A DNA stretch of 64,000 nucleotides, from positions 865,778 through 929,777 of the forward strand of contig NW_023503371.1 of the NCBI RefSeq assembly GCF_014529535.1. The letters run 5' to 3'. The notes below the pieces were generated by a model that saw nothing but the letters and a program-made list of their open reading frames with translations, was not told the DNA's origin and made no database searches. The number at the start of each line of letters is the position of its first letter. Within the stretch, counting starts at the first letter, position 1. Made by a program: the position numbers and the translations under genes. Shown piece by piece: positions 50,036-63,389 of this stretch. The DNA is from Bradysia coprophila. Taxonomy: Eukaryota > Arthropoda > Insecta > Diptera > Sciaridae.

Positions 50036-51538
50036 CTAAGGGCGTCAAAAGTCATTTTTCGTCCTATAGTTACGCTTAAAAAACACGGTTTCTGATGCAG
50101 AAACATGAAACAAATAAAAAAAAAACATTTTAGAACGAAAAGACTGACAATGTGCATTGCGACGTCTATACCCGCAACAGCAGAATCGAAAGAACAAGAA
50201 AACATAAGTCAGTTGCTTCGGTCGCGGTGTGTGAATCTATTTTATCCAGTTTACGTTTTCTTTATCTGTTCAATTGAGATTTCGTTTTGTCCATAAATCG
50301 ACATCGTATTTGTCTAGTAATAGTTGCAAACAATTAGGCCCGCAAAATTCCGGTTTAATTCGAATGTGAGTTGTTTAATTTGTGTGACATAATTCACATT
50401 ATTTCTGACAGTATGGTGGCACATACACACACTGATGCTTCGCTAATTTGAAATGTAAAAGAAATGTGCAAACAAAACATTAGAAAAGTGTGAGATGAAA
50501 TAAAGTGATCATTGCAGCGCAAGCGGATAAGCGAAATTTGTATTTTAATTTGCCGTTAATTACTTTCAGCGTAAGTTTATGTCAATCTTTTAATTGACAA
50601 ATGTAATTTGGAGAGTCTATGGATTGGATTCTAATAGTTTTTGAAGGAATACAGTAAAAATATGAACTCTCTATAGACAGCAGCCAATGATATAGTATCG
50701 GAGGTAGTTGGAAGTATAAATTTTTAGTGCGCAGTAACAGCAAAATAGTTGGTTTTTGGGCTCCACAGTTTTGTAAATTCTTTAGTCTTTGGAATTTGTT
50801 TAGATTATACAAGGAGGTAGGTGTAGGTGTACACAACGCCACAAATTTTAAACTAAAAATTCTAACGTTTGCTTAAAACGAGACCGTTTGATCCCAGTCA
50901 CTCTGTTTACAACAATAGAAAGTGGTAGGAGTTTTCCGGAGTTTTCATTGCTTTATCGTAAACAAAGAGCTGAACGGCGTACTTTGTGTTGGTATTTAAT
51001 CTGCTTCTTAGGGGAATGGTTAAAAAAAAAGTCATTGGAAGCTCAGAACAATCATGTTAATGTAGGCCTGACACTTGTTTTAACTTACCCCGCGCTTGAC
51101 TCGAAGCTCAAAATCTTAGTCATGCGAAATTTTGAACCTTGTCGGGTCAGGTTAAACTGAAATTTAGTGTTGATGTTGACTTACATTTCTATGTTCTCAC
51201 CTAACTACGAATTCATTTCTTTCGTACTGGATTGGACGGAAAAGGATATTGAATGCGACGACCGAAAAACCTATAGACACGAACCACAACGACTCAAGGC
51301 GACATATTTCACAGGTTCGTTAAATGTGTTGAAATTAGAAAATTGGGTAAATTAGAACTTCTAGAATTCCACATCATTCAAGTCGAACACAGTTCACATC
51401 GTTGGGTAAATTCAGGCTTACAAGAATCAGTTCTTTTTACATGATTTACCTGAACTGGAGGAATTTTAGTCTCAAGCAGGTTGAATAAATAAATAGTTAT
51501 TTTCATCATAAGGAGAGAAACCACGAAATTACAGTATA

Positions 51539-51752
51539 TGTCAAGAATTCTACCATCTACAATGAAACAATTTACTTGGGGATGTTGTCCCCTGAACTTC
51601 TTGCTTTTATTCTTCTTTAAATTACAATCGTGACTGACTTTTCTTCTGGTTTTCTTCGATTGATTCTGTTCAATTGGCCTTCTCGATCATTCATAATATT
51701 CAAGTGATTGTTCATAGACGAGTGGATGTTTACTTGAATACAATTCCCGACA
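51539..51752 (-). repeat. LTR (3' LTR in element orientation)
   Basis: 214 bp, TGTC...GACA, matching 53077-53290. Confidence 0.9.
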
Positions 51753-52194
51753 TACTCCCACCTTTAACATTTTTTACCCTTAGTAAAATTGTTAAACCAC
51801 ATTGTATTGGCCCCACTATAGAGTCGACCAACCAAATAAGTGCCATCCGCTTACAAGTTCTTTTTTTTCCTTTCAAATGTCTCTTTCTCTGACCATGAGT
51901 TCGCGTGCGGTTTGCTCCTACCGTTCGAATTGATTTCGTCCAATTTTGTCCAGTTTTCGTATAGTGCCCAAAAGATGTCTTCGTGCTGTGCTGATTGCTC
52001 CCACCGTTCAATACTGGTTCACTGAGATATTACTGCCTGTGCCCAATCCACACTCCGGTGAGCTGACTCCGGGCACATCCCCAGTAAACATCTCATCTGC
52101 AGCTTTCACGGAAATGTTTCCCCATTTTGTGTCTTCAAAGCTTTTTTCCTGTCTTTTTGTTTTTGTTGACTTCTTCTTTTTTTTATTTTCTTAA

Positions 52195-52335
52195 CTTCTT
52201 GTTCTTGTACTTGTTCTTATAACGTCTTGCTCTTATAACTTCTTGATCTTGTTCTTATGACTTCTTGTTTGTTCTTATAACTTCTTGTTCTTATAACTTC
52301 TTGTTCTTTTTCTTATAACTTCTTGTTTTTTTTTT
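52195..52335. repeat. TTCTTGTTCTTATAACTTC-type short tandem repeats
   Basis: About seven irregular copies of a 16-20-bp unit containing CTTCTTGTTCTTATAA inside the LTR element. Confidence 0.75.
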
Positions 52336-52364
52336 TGCTTTCAAACTTCTTCTTATTTTGAATG

Positions 52365-52790
52365 ACCAAACCAATATTGTAGTCTCTCAACAAATTGGGT
52401 GCTGTCAAACGAAGCTTCCTTGTTCTTTTACTTTTCATTCCGAATGACCAAACCAATGTTGTAGCCTCTCAACAAATTGGGTGCTGTCAAACGAAGCTTG
52501 CTTGTTCTTTTTCTTTTCATTCCGAATGACCAAACCAATGTTGTAGCCTTTTAACAAATTGGGTGCTGTCAAACGAAGCTTCCTTGTTCTTTTTCTTTTC
52601 ATTCCGAATGACCAAACCAATGTTGTAGCCTTTTAACAAATTGGGTGCTGTCAAACGAAGCTTCCTTGTTCTTTTTCTTTTCATTCCGAATGACCAAACC
52701 AATGTTGTAGCCTTTTAACAAATTGGGTGCTGTCAAACGAAGCTTCCTTGTTCTTTTACTTTTCATTCCGAATGACCAAACTTGTTCTCG
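52365..52790. repeat. 82-bp minisatellite, about five units
   Basis: Units contain AATGACCAAACCAATGTTGT, AACAAATTGGGTGCTGTCAA and GAAGCTTCCTTGTTC. The period is not divisible by three, so the same peptides recur in shifted frames; it is not a protein repeat. Confidence 0.85.
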
Positions 52791-53076
52791 TTCTCTCTCT
52801 ATTCTTTTTTTTTTTTCAACTTTATTCCGAATCACCAAACTAATTCCTGGTCTCTTCAACGATTCAGATCCTGCCTAACGAAATCTACTCCATTCTCAAC
52901 AACCAAAGTCGTAGCTTTTCAACAAATCGGGTGGTGTCAAACGAGTTTCTCCTTCTTTTCCTCTAACACCTAGCATTATTCCACAAATTTAACCCTCTCA
53001 TTCCTAACTCTCCTGACATCCCTAGATCTTCAGTTCATTTGAAGCTTCACTTCCACCAATTTCCTGCTGCGCCACT

Positions 53077-53290
53077 TGTCAAGAATTCTACCATCTACAA
53101 TGAAACAATTTACTTGGGGATGTTGTCCCCTGAACTTCTTGCTTTTATTCTTCTTTAAATTACAATCGTGACTGACTTTTCTTCTGGTTTTCTTCGATTG
53201 ATTCTGTTCAATTGGCCTTCTCGATCATTCATAATATTCAAGTGATTGTTCATAGACGAGTGGATGTTTACTTGAATACAATTCCCGACA
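53077..53290 (-). repeat. LTR (5' LTR in element orientation)
   Basis: 214 bp; primer-binding-site-like sequence adjoins on its left. Confidence 0.9.
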
Positions 53291-56200
53291 GTATACGTAA
53301 CGTGTGAATTCGCATGCCGAGAGAATTATTTTGCATAAGTATGTATGTTTCGTCGAGTATGCAGAAAAAGCAAAAAGAGCAAAAGAAAGTGAGAGAGTTA
53401 GCTCCACCTTCGTATATACATCAATTCAAAACAGGTCGCATGCGAGTAAAACATCATCTATATCCCTAGACCTGTTTACAAGGTCTGCTCAGAGAGAACT
53501 AAAAAACTATGGTTTCCGATAACTTTCGGCGCGTGATTTTGTCTGTTTTCGTATCATGAAGCGTGTAAATCTATTTGAAATAAGTCTGAGCTTCTTGGGA
53601 GTGATTCGTTTGAAAAACAGCTTATCTGCCGCATTTTCCAAAATTCCTGGACACTTCAGTGGCTAGTTTGAAGTGATCAAAAGCATGCATTTTCTTATGG
53701 AAATTTCTTCAGGCACATGAACTATAAAAGGTCCAATGGGGTGTCGTAATTTCATGTACTTCCGAGGCAAATAAGGTCTTTCTGGGCTTGAAAAATTGAC
53801 TACTTCGGTAACTTATAGCCGCTTCTCTACATCCGAAACTCAACGAAAAAACGTTTTTCTTTAGACGATGAGTCCGATTTTGGTAGGCTGATTTTCATAA
53901 GAATCCTTCTAAAGCCTTTACAATCTTCTTCAGTATTAAACTAAACCTAAAATTGATTTACTCAAAAAAATGATTGTTTTTTTGTAAAAAATATTTTATT
54001 TTATCAAATATTTGTTTGGTTCGGTAGTTGCACACGTTGAAAACTAAAAAATGATTTTAATAATTTACATTCTTAGTTTAAAAAAAAAAAAACAAAATGG
54101 AAATGAATTAGCAGTTCTAATACGACAGCTCTTTGTGCTTGCACGGCTATAAACGGTATATCGCATTTGTACAGGTTTGTGATGTCTCTTTTTTCTAAAA
54201 TAAAATTTACTACTCGAAATATCCCGAGTTAGTTACTTAATATCTGTTTGATATTTTGATTCTTCCGACTGAAGAACAGCAATCGGTTTCAGTATAAAAC
54301 GTTTCCGATCAACGACCGTCTGCTTCCCTGGATTAATGGTGAATGAAGTTTCCTGTAATAGAATAAAACAAAAATGAAACACATTGTTGATATCCTCTTG
54401 CTATGAAAATACACGAAATTCCTGTTCCACTAAATAATAATACAAAATTTCTTAGAAGCCCTTATCCATAATCTCTGCAATTCAATTGGTAAAAATTTTG
54501 AACTTGGCAAGCTGACAACTTATCAAATAGAAATTTGGTTCACACAGATAAGTTCTAGACTGACCAAGCACAAAATCTCTCTCAATTTCATATTATTGAC
54601 AAAGCAATATTAGTTAACATTCAAGCCGTTACCACGAATAAGCTTCTTAAATAAATCAGTCTATTTCCCTAACTGCATTATTGGGAGTTCGAAAATTAAA
54701 CTTAATTATCAAACTTAAAGAAATTAATTTGCTTTCGTATTAACGGTACTCGTGGTCGAAAAGAACTCACATTCCAAGAATCAATAAATGAAAGAAAATA
54801 AATTGAGGATGTGCAATTGTGGTACAAAATACTGTGTTATTTGGTAGGTGGATGCTTGTTTCAGACAAGACGAATGTTACGTTGTTCGAAATAACCGATC
54901 ACAAACGTTCGTATGCCTTTTTTTGCACAAAACCAATGACCCACCTTAGAGCTTCATACATGAACATGAACAGTCTGGCACATTTCGTATAAACGTTCGA
55001 ATTGAATTAATGGTTTCAATAATTGGATAGCTGATGATGACCGTTTGATTGCGTCATGACATGATGGGAAATGGGTTTTGATTTATTATTACTTATAACT
55101 AGCAGCGACAATTTTACCAACATTCAGTTTATATTACTAGTAGCGCAATTGTTAGGAATCCATCGAAGGCAATGATAAAGCGACATAAAGAAGCAACAAT
55201 AAACAAATTAATTCAAATACTCACTTGGGAATGGGGACTTTTTCACATTACAAAAATGATAAAATCAAGCATACAAATACCAAACTTTACAACACATTTC
55301 TTTTGATCAATTTTACAAATTAGATTGCTAATTTTTCTCCCATGAATAAAAGTACGTCTAAAAAAATTAAAGTAAAATGTAATTAGAGGAACGACCGAAT
55401 TGAGTGACGCGGGGTTATGTTGTCGTCAATCTAGATAGATTCTACCTGGTACAAGTACGTCGTTATTCTATTTTCATTATTTTCACAATTAAGTGTATCC
55501 ATCAATCGGTCCGATTTTGATGAATTAGTCATTTAATTTCTACAAATTTGTTTTGTATGTTGATGAGTTAGTCGGTTCTGAAGACTACAAGTACAACACA
55601 TACACATCTATCTATTTCACTGTGAAATTTTCACAAGCGGGAAGTTAGAAGGAACCAAATTTGTGCCCGATTCGAGTCCCATTTTTTTTCAATAAAAATG
55701 TCCAACATAACTAAAGGTAGGAAAATTTCTGACGACCGCCTATTTTCCTGTGAGCATGGAAATCGTGATTCTTCCCGGTAACCAACACAAAATTTCCCAG
55801 TAACGAAAGACATAAAACAAAGACCTGATAGCTAGGTTTTTATGTTACCAGAGTATCATTTTTCCATGCCCAATTTTCCACCCGGAATTTTATGCGCCCT
55901 CTTGAAAAATGACAACCCGATGAAGTGCCCCAAAAATTTTGGTCCGTCCATGCTTTGTGCTATCTGGCAGAAGTTTTGGGCTACTAAGGCAAATGACAAA
56001 ATGTCTTTAAAAAAATCCAGTCACATTGCGTAGGGTGGGAAATAATTTTTCCACCACATTAATGATTCATTAACGAATCTGTGGAATTTCGACAACTTTT
56101 CCCATCAATGGGAAAACGTATAAGTATAACGAGAAGATTGTAAATGTCCAACTAACTACTACTAATAAAATGTAGGTCACACTCTAAGCGTAATTGTGTC

Positions 56201-56912
56201 AGTTATATAACAAATAACTGAAGTTCGTTTGCTCCTTCATAAATGTTTCAATGTGCGTTTCAATGTGAACTTTACCATTGACTTTAACATTGTCCCGTTC
56301 TACCGTGTTCTAAAACACCGCATTGTTTGTGTGCTTTGAAGAGCTTCCGAAAGCTTCGAGCTTCTTTCGGATTCTATTCAAAAATGTGAAAGGATATTTC
56401 GGTAGAATACAAAAAAAGCTTAAAGCTTCTAAAACTTAAAGCTAAAACCTCTGAAAAACAAAGACCCCAATGCGATACGATGCTTTGGTTTAACATCATA
56501 GAACGGCAATGTTCGACTAACCCATAAAGGAAATGAATATTATCGGATACAGAATGCCAGAGAGCAATTCAGAAAAATGCGATTGATAAATAGGATCTGA
56601 ACTGTAGTCAACTATAAATCAGGCGAACGACTACAATTGTCTGTAGTTAATGGAAAACTTCGATCAGGGATTCCCAAGACACAAAATCACAAAATAAAAA
56701 AAATGATTTTTTGCCTTGTATATGCAATGTCTGGTTACATATGAACTTTTATTGTGGGGGAAACAACTTACGAAATTTTTTGAAAAGCTACAGACATGAA
56801 AGCAAATTGAATTTTTTTACATAAAAATTTAGTCAACAAAAAGTGTCATGTTCGTTCACTGTTTTAAAGCCCTCCGATTTAAACTTTTCCATGAGGTATA
56901 AAATTAGAATTG
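53291..56912. other. Gene-free stretch
   Basis: AT-rich; contains copy 2 of the dispersed repeat (53458-53571). No exon supported. Confidence 0.55.
53458..53571. repeat. Dispersed repeat, copy 2
   Basis: Homologous to 20019-20129; see that entry for shared blocks. Confidence 0.65.
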
Positions 56913-59712
56913 TTATATTACCCCAATGCAACTGCACGTGCTTTCATCGTAGTACGTTCCAGTCGTACAATCCTTTGAATCTCTACACCTGCACGTACAG
57001 TCATCGGAGTCCCAAATCTTTGAGGTTTCCTGTAATAAAACAATCCAACTGAATTACAACAATTTCACCTCCACAATCAACGGATGAAAATTTTGACAAT
57101 CTACGTACCGATAAGCATTTATTGTGATCATCCACATTGGTGCATTCACACTTGCATTGTGATTTGATGTAAATTTGATTACGTTTACAGTCATTCTCCT
57201 TTATCCTACAATCACATTTGCATTTTGTGTGCTCTTCGACCACCACTGGGACCTTTTCTTTAAGCGGCATCTTTGCATTTCCGGTGTATTGTGATTTGAT
57301 TATCTGTAATCGAAACGAAACGGAAATTTTCATTGTTATCAGATTGATATAACACGTTGAGCTATACCACAAATGTTTTGATTTCCGTTTCGATGGGTTG
57401 ACACTCTAACAGTTTATGCGTACAGCAGCCACCGCATTGTTTGATTCTGAAAATGTATTTTAAAAATGAAAGCTGAAGCTCAAAACTACCAAATAAAAAC
57501 ACTTCTCGTCTGAACAGATGTATACCTTGTGCAAGACGGAAAGTAAATTACTGAAGGATCTTCTGGTTCGTGTTCTGGCTTTAATGGTACCACAGCTAAC
57601 TGTGGTGTGCACAGAGCTGGTTGTGGCGTCAAACCAGCACTCCTTTCTTGGGCCATGACTTCGGTAAATCGAGCTATTGAAGAAAAAATTCAAATGTTAT
57701 GAGTTAGGCCAATGTGATGGAACTTTGTTTTTGGTGTTAGCTTTGAAAACAGCTTTTGTGAGCTTTCAAAGCTTCTATTAAATTCTAACGGAGATTCTTT
57801 CGATTCGAAACGAAAAAAGCTCGCTCAAAACACGTAAAGGTTCTACATTGAACATCGTACATGGGTGGTTCCATACAGTTCATTAAATCTTAGCTGTATT
57901 CTCGGCTCGAGTTACAATCCTCCCTATCGTCAAAATACAATTTCACTAATTTGCTATTCCTTTGTCCATTTTCAGGTGGCCCATGTCAACAAATGGAGCC
58001 GAATGATGTTTTAAAGAAATTTATCGATGTGTGCTCCAACAAAGATGACAAGTGCACAAGGTACTCGTTTGCTTCGAACGGCATTTTGGAGTGGTTTGGA
58101 CGGAATATTAAGGACAACAATAAAATTTTCGAATACATAAGGCAAGTATGATGGAATGGAAGAAATGTTGAACAATCGACTGATTCTTTTAATGACTTGA
58201 GACAGAGTGTAAAATATACTCTGCCTGAGGAACCAAGTTCTCGAAAATCAAAACATTATCTACTCACGCGAAAGAATCACGTGTTCGAGATTTCTATGTT
58301 CGTTACACTATAAGGGTCTTACCGTTTGCAGAAAAAAAAACATTTGCCTGCCATAACACCGAACCCTTTTGAGCACCCAGTGAAATGATAAACCCACCAA
58401 TTCTATATCTAGTTCCAACCAGGTTCACTGAACCTATTATCATTGTTACTCTCTTAGTTACCCTAATGCTAACCTGAATTTTCCTCGACAGATACAACTT
58501 AAGCCATCAGTATGAACACATATTTAGCGTTGCAATCCGATGTGACGCATTTGAAGAAAAACCTCTACACAGAGCAACGTAAGTTTGCATGACTTTGCAT
58601 TACTGAGTTAGATATTTCTGACAAAAAATTCGATTTTGTTTTTGAAGTCGACGACAACCCTCAGACACAATAACGAATGTTGATAGCAGCTCAAAATCAG
58701 ACGATGTCTTCGAAACTCCCCCGAGTAGTTCTGCAACTAAGGAATCCGATGATATGACTACACCGGAAAGGAAAAAACAACAGGATGCTAGCAAAATTCA
58801 CGAGTTCAGCGATACCGATGACGAGCCATCGTTTCCGAGGTCACCTCGAATCACAAGAAGTGCACAGAAGCGATGCTCGGATGCACCATATCCGCAGTCA
58901 CCATCGAAACGAAATAGAAAGACCGATCACAAAGAAAGTGAACAGTTGCGTTTAAATGCCGAAACGTCGGAGCTCCCGGACCCATCAAAAAACACTGAAA
59001 TAAAATACATTGAGGCCGTTGGAACGGTACGTAAATTACGTAAACTTAAACATCGCGGCATAGATTCAAGGTCCAAGGAAATACGAATTTATGAGAGTCC
59101 TACGGGTAGGCATTGGGAGTCTGGGAATACAAAACTAAAAATCTCCTACAGGGAGAACGTCAATCAAAGTGACCTGCAATTTGTACTAGTTATCTATCAG
59201 CATATTGATAATAGCCCGCGATGTAGGAGAGACTTAATGACAGAGTTCGCAAAAACGTGCTCTGACGAAACCACCGATGTACAAAAAAGTGAGAAAAAAG
59301 GTAAAACAAATAAAAATTTAAAAATGAGAAGACTACGATTCTAAACAGTTTGAAATTGTGCAACCTATTCGTATTAGAAATTTCGATTGTCCAGCCCAGT
59401 GTTTCTGTTTTTAAAGCGAATAGCATAGAATAACTTGTAATAAGTCCAACTGAGTTAGTGGCGAAGCCAACGAGACCTTAAAATGTAAAACTTAAGCAAT
59501 AGTATCATCATTGAATGACAAAAATTTGAACAAATTGAAAATAAAACGTTTTATCAAAAATTTATAAAAAAAGAAAAGAAATTATTTTGTTTCACGCCCT
59601 TACCTAACAGCATTGTCTCTCGAGGATCAGCAGACTCTTTCGAAATGAATTCATCGATGAATTGTGTAACATTTTCTAAACTATTTATTCTTTGTATCAT
59701 CTCCAACGGCAT
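56913..59712 (-). CDS. PDGF/VEGF-related growth factor (Pvf-like), 5' end uncertain
   Basis: Exons identified: 59712-59604, 57673-57526, 57446-57368, 57303-57109, 57029-56913 (stop); frames join without interruption. The cystine-knot domain shows CTPQLAVVPL, YFPSCTR|IKQCGGCC and HTKCKCDCRIKENDC, the invariant PDGF/VEGF cysteine pattern. It is followed by a Cys-rich tail with CXCXC repeats (CTCRCRDSKDC, CSC) like that of VEGF-C and some insect Pvfs. These are secreted dimeric ligands of the Pvr receptor tyrosine kinase, acting in haemocyte migration and growth. The first exon listed starts at an in-frame ATG (MPLEMIQRIN) just after an acceptor. A signal-peptide exon should lie upstream (a candidate hydrophobic frame runs 59856-59713), but I could not fix its splice. 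The 1.9-kb first intron encloses a complete gene on the other strand. Confidence 0.85.
57993..59344 (+). CDS. Unrecognised 310-aa protein nested in the Pvf-like intron, 3 exons
   Basis: Exons: 57993-58141, 58492-58578, 58648-59344, in one frame. The first intron uses a GC donor (AAG|GCAAGT), a known minor class; the second is GT-AG. The first 78 residues form a compact region (EPNDVLKKFIDVCSNKDD, RYSFASNGILEWFGRNIKDN, YNLSHQYEHIFSVAIRCDAF) that looks folded but which I cannot assign. The remainder is hydrophilic and Ser/Pro/Lys-rich with basic clusters (KRNRK, RKLRKLKHR, KMRRLRF) and SP/TP sites, suggesting a nuclear protein. ATG 57993 lies in CAAATGG context just inside an exon opened by a TTTTCAG acceptor, so a 5' UTR exon is likely upstream. 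AATAAA lies at 59540. The whole gene sits antisense inside intron 1 of the growth-factor gene. Confidence 0.75.
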
Positions 59713-61127
59713 CTGAAAATAAATTAAGAAAAAGGAAAATTTTAATAAAATCGTCAGAAGAAGCGGTTCGATATCGATAGTGAACACAATGAACTCGTTA
59801 AAGCAGTACCGAACTGGCACATCGGGGAGAATAGTGACTAGTGAGACGAAATACATCTCAATATTAAAATACAGTCAGAGGAAGTGAAATTTCAGCATGA
59901 ATTGGCTTCAGTTGTTTTTCAGCTGATCCAAACAAACAACCAAAACTGTTTATACGTCTTTATAAAGTTTTACCACAACCATATAATACCATGCAGGGAC
60001 CAGAATAAAAGGCTTTTTGACCGTTAAAAAAAATCTGTTCTGTTGTGCCTGTTCTTGGAGTGCGTTGGATCTAGCGAATTTTAATACTGGTAGGACAAAC
60101 CGGTGTCTCTGTATCTATGTCCTATGGGGGAATGACCTGACGTTGTCAAATGGTTATATTAATCGACATCGAATAGTTTTAACAAAGAATTAATTGATAT
60201 TGTTACTTCGAATTCGATTAATGGGGCAAGTGCGGAAAGTCGCATTTCTATTGTTTCATCTATACGGCAAACCGGCACAAGCTTAAGCTTTAAACACACT
60301 TAACCGTTTATCACTTGACAGTTGGTTTGAAACAATGAACGCCTCTTTTCAATTGTTTGATTGTCACGTAAACGGAGAGAAAGAATTTTAGAGATTTGAG
60401 TAAATTCACCTAGTGAATGTGAATTTCTGTATTACTTTGAGTACTTCAGAGTTTGCTGATCTTAGATTGATGATATAATATGACGTTCTGTGTGATTAAA
60501 AAAGAATATTTATTGTTCAACAACAACGGTTAGACTTTATTACCCGACTCTTATAGAAACACTTCTATCTGTTTAATGTCGTATATACAACAATCAAACA
60601 AAATGCATTCAGGTAATAGGCACTTCAGTTTCGATTGATTTTAATTGATTTAATAATTGAATCGAATGCAAACATTCCAGTTGCGACTAACGTAATTTTC
60701 CAGCTTTAACGTTATTCCCCCATTTCATTGAAAGGTCAAAAAAAAATGCCGCACACACTTCAGCTTGATTCATTTCGATAAGAATTTGCATTTATTATTG
60801 AAACATAAAAAACAATATTTTATCGTCTGCCGACGTCATAAATTCACTTTTTAATTTTGAAATCTACCAAATTTTTAAATTTGTATGCAGTGAGGTGGTA
60901 TGTACAACAACAAACAAAATGTTTTCGGTGTAACACGCATTCAAAAACGCCAATATAGTCATACATTGTCCACTCAATAATAATATATAAATTGATAACA
61001 TCCCGTGTTATGCGCTCTTTTGTAATAACATTATAAATGGCGCTTCCGAAGTGAATCATTACTTGTTTATGAAGAAAACAAGACAACATGATTTTATTGT
61101 GAAGTTGATATTAGGTATTTCAGAAAA

Positions 61128-61128
<1 letters not shown>

Positions 61129-61160
<32 letters not shown>
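61129..61160. repeat. (TA)n microsatellite
   Basis: Uninterrupted TA run. Confidence 0.9.
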
Positions 61161-61161
<1 letters not shown>

Positions 61162-63060
61162 CACACAAAGTCTATAATAAAATTCGACATTTTTGATAGA
61201 CATTTTTTTCTTCTCTGATATGCATGACTAACTCAACAGGTACTTGTGGTATCTCGAATTGTCATATCATTTTGTGACGAAATGTGTACATTGAATACCA
61301 CGTTGTGATGTGATAATTAAAAAGTTGTTGTTCATTTTTATCTCGAATTAAAATTTTACAGACAGAAACAGTGTATTTTAGTAGATGTCCGTTGGTTCGC
61401 AGATTTCTGCAATTATTACACAAAGGTAGGAAGCTGGATGGCGCATTTGTTGGTCAACCTTTGTAATTGGTTATTCTTATTTACAACCTTTGTTGCGCAA
61501 TACCATGTATTTCACTTCCCATTCCACTCAACAAAAAGTACTCCGTGAGAGAGCAAGCTGTCAAATAAACAAAGCAAAAATTTAAAAAATTCAATTTTGA
61601 CTCTCACACGGAGTATTTTATTGGTAAGAGGAAACTAAGCATTACGCAATTCTTAAGAATATTGACAGCCAGGGACCGAGGACACATTTAGGCGTAAATA
61701 AATAACATCTGGAGAAAAAATTCGACTGATCCCGTTGATTATTCGCACGATTATTTTTAATGTCAGTCCGAAAAATACCCATCGATGGAAAATCCTTTAC
61801 CCAAAACCGGTACCGGTACCCCAAAATTATTTATGGTTTGACCATGATTTGTCACAATCGTGTCAATTTTTAACTTTGTACGTCATTTTTTTTGAAATCC
61901 TTTGATATCCAGTAGTAATGGCTAACTTTATTATGAAGATTGAACATTTTGTCTTCGTAAATCAATATTTAAAGAATTTCTGTAATTAAGTTTAATATTT
62001 TAATTGGATCGAGATTTGCGTTGTGGTGTGCGTGATTTGTGGGATTTTGTATTATTTACATGAAGTTCCATAGTTCCATAGACCGCTATTTGGATGTATT
62101 TTTAAACGTCATTCAAATTATACCGCAAACCACAGTCCAGGGACCTTGAAACAAATATATCCTACAACGCATTGAAGACTTAGTGCATACGAACCATTGA
62201 ACCATATGAAATTCTCTCACAATTCATTCACAGAATGTTACATCTCCTTTGCACTGATTTTTCTATGTGTTGTAGGGCAGTAAACTTGTCTTGTTCTTAA
62301 TGTGAATTGTTTATTTGATAATTCTCAGTAATTATCGTTTTGGACAAAACTGGACAAAATTGCGTGCCCTTCTACCTTCTACCCTACAATTTCATTACAC
62401 TTTAAGACTTTTGAGATTGCAAAGCGTGGATAAAATTGGTCAGTTCTTATAATTCTCCATCTGCAGAGGAAAGTTTGTGAAATGTAACTGAAATCAGCTA
62501 AATTAATTTATCCGCAACAGCTTTAGCGCAATTTTCGTCCATTATTAATGAAAGTCAAATTCACTACTCGTCACTTCACTGTTACAATTTATTTGTGAAG
62601 AAAAATGAGTCGCTCTTTAAGTAAAATAGTTTCCGTCATCAATTTAAGACGATTATCGCATTTATGACTGTGATATACAATGACGCATTTGTTATAATTT
62701 TATTGCAGTCGTCAGTGACAGATGAATTATCTTCTCACTTTTGAGTTAGGTAGTATCAGAATTTTCACGAAGAAAAAATTAGGTCATGCTCAACATAATT
62801 AGTTAGTTCCTTTCCTTACAGGGCCTGTTTGTGGAAAATTAAGTTAATAAATTTGCTAAAATGTTTCTGCGACTTTCCAAAATTGAATTTTCAATGATAC
62901 TCGAGGGGAAAACTGCTTTGGATAGTCGTGGTACGGGGTATCTAATACAATTAAAGCCAAAGTCATTGTTCCAGCTTGGCTCTCAGCTCCATACAAAGTC
63001 ACGAAAAGTCATAGTACAGTGTTTTTTAAAGTAGTTTCCCCCTCGATGAGGTAAAAATTA

Positions 63061-63251
63061 AAGTTTTTCCCGATGGGGAAACAACAATGGCGAATGGTGG
63101 GACAGTGTTTGGGCGAATAAAGGTGAATAATGAGCGAACAAAGGCCGAATAATGAGCGAACAAAGGCCGAATAATGAACAAACAATCGAATGGGCGAATG
63201 GGCGAACGGTGGGACAAGATTTTCCATTGTTGTTTTCCCGTCGGTTTTTCC
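63061..63251. repeat. MITE-like inverted repeat with internal 22-bp tandem units
   Basis: Arms TTTTTCCCGATGGGGAAACA / inverse near 63215-63251, enclosing repeats of GCGAACAAAGGCCGAATAAT. Confidence 0.7.
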
Positions 63252-63389
63252 AGCAAAAACAAAATTCACTTAAATATTGCTTTAGATCAAGACTACGACT
63301 GAAACAAGATTCTCATAATAAGTTCGTATAATGAAACATATTGTGAAATGTGAAACGTAGGAAAATGCCCAGGACTTGGTCGTTAAAAT

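Larger units (their letters stand above)
49009..51538. other. Gene-free stretch with hairpin repeats
   Basis: FBXL4 3' flank followed by a cluster of fold-back repeats (49590-50030, listed separately) and AT-rich sequence. No coding exon supported. Confidence 0.55.
51539..53290 (-). mobile_element. Small non-coding LTR retrotransposon (TRIM-like)
   Basis: Two 214-bp direct repeats (51539-51752, 53077-53290), apparently identical, begin TGTC and end GACA. They are flanked by a 5-bp duplication GTATA (51534-51538; 53291-53295). On the minus strand the LTR is followed after 2 nt by a primer-binding-site-like TGGCGCAGCAGGAA (53074-53061), and the opposite LTR is preceded by a purine tract AAAGGTGGGAG (51765-51755). 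This sets the orientation. The 1.3-kb interior encodes nothing and contains an 82-bp minisatellite. LTR identity implies a young insertion mobilised in trans. Confidence 0.88.

Noticed and set aside
52435..52859. Repeated peptide with WSFGMK and similar words
   Set aside because: Product of an 82-bp DNA repeat read in successive frames; the period is not a multiple of three.
59713..59856. Hydrophobic N-terminal frame as the Pvf-like signal peptide
   Set aside because: The visible donor (CG|GTACTG) gives an out-of-frame join to the next exon; without transcript data I leave the 5' end open.
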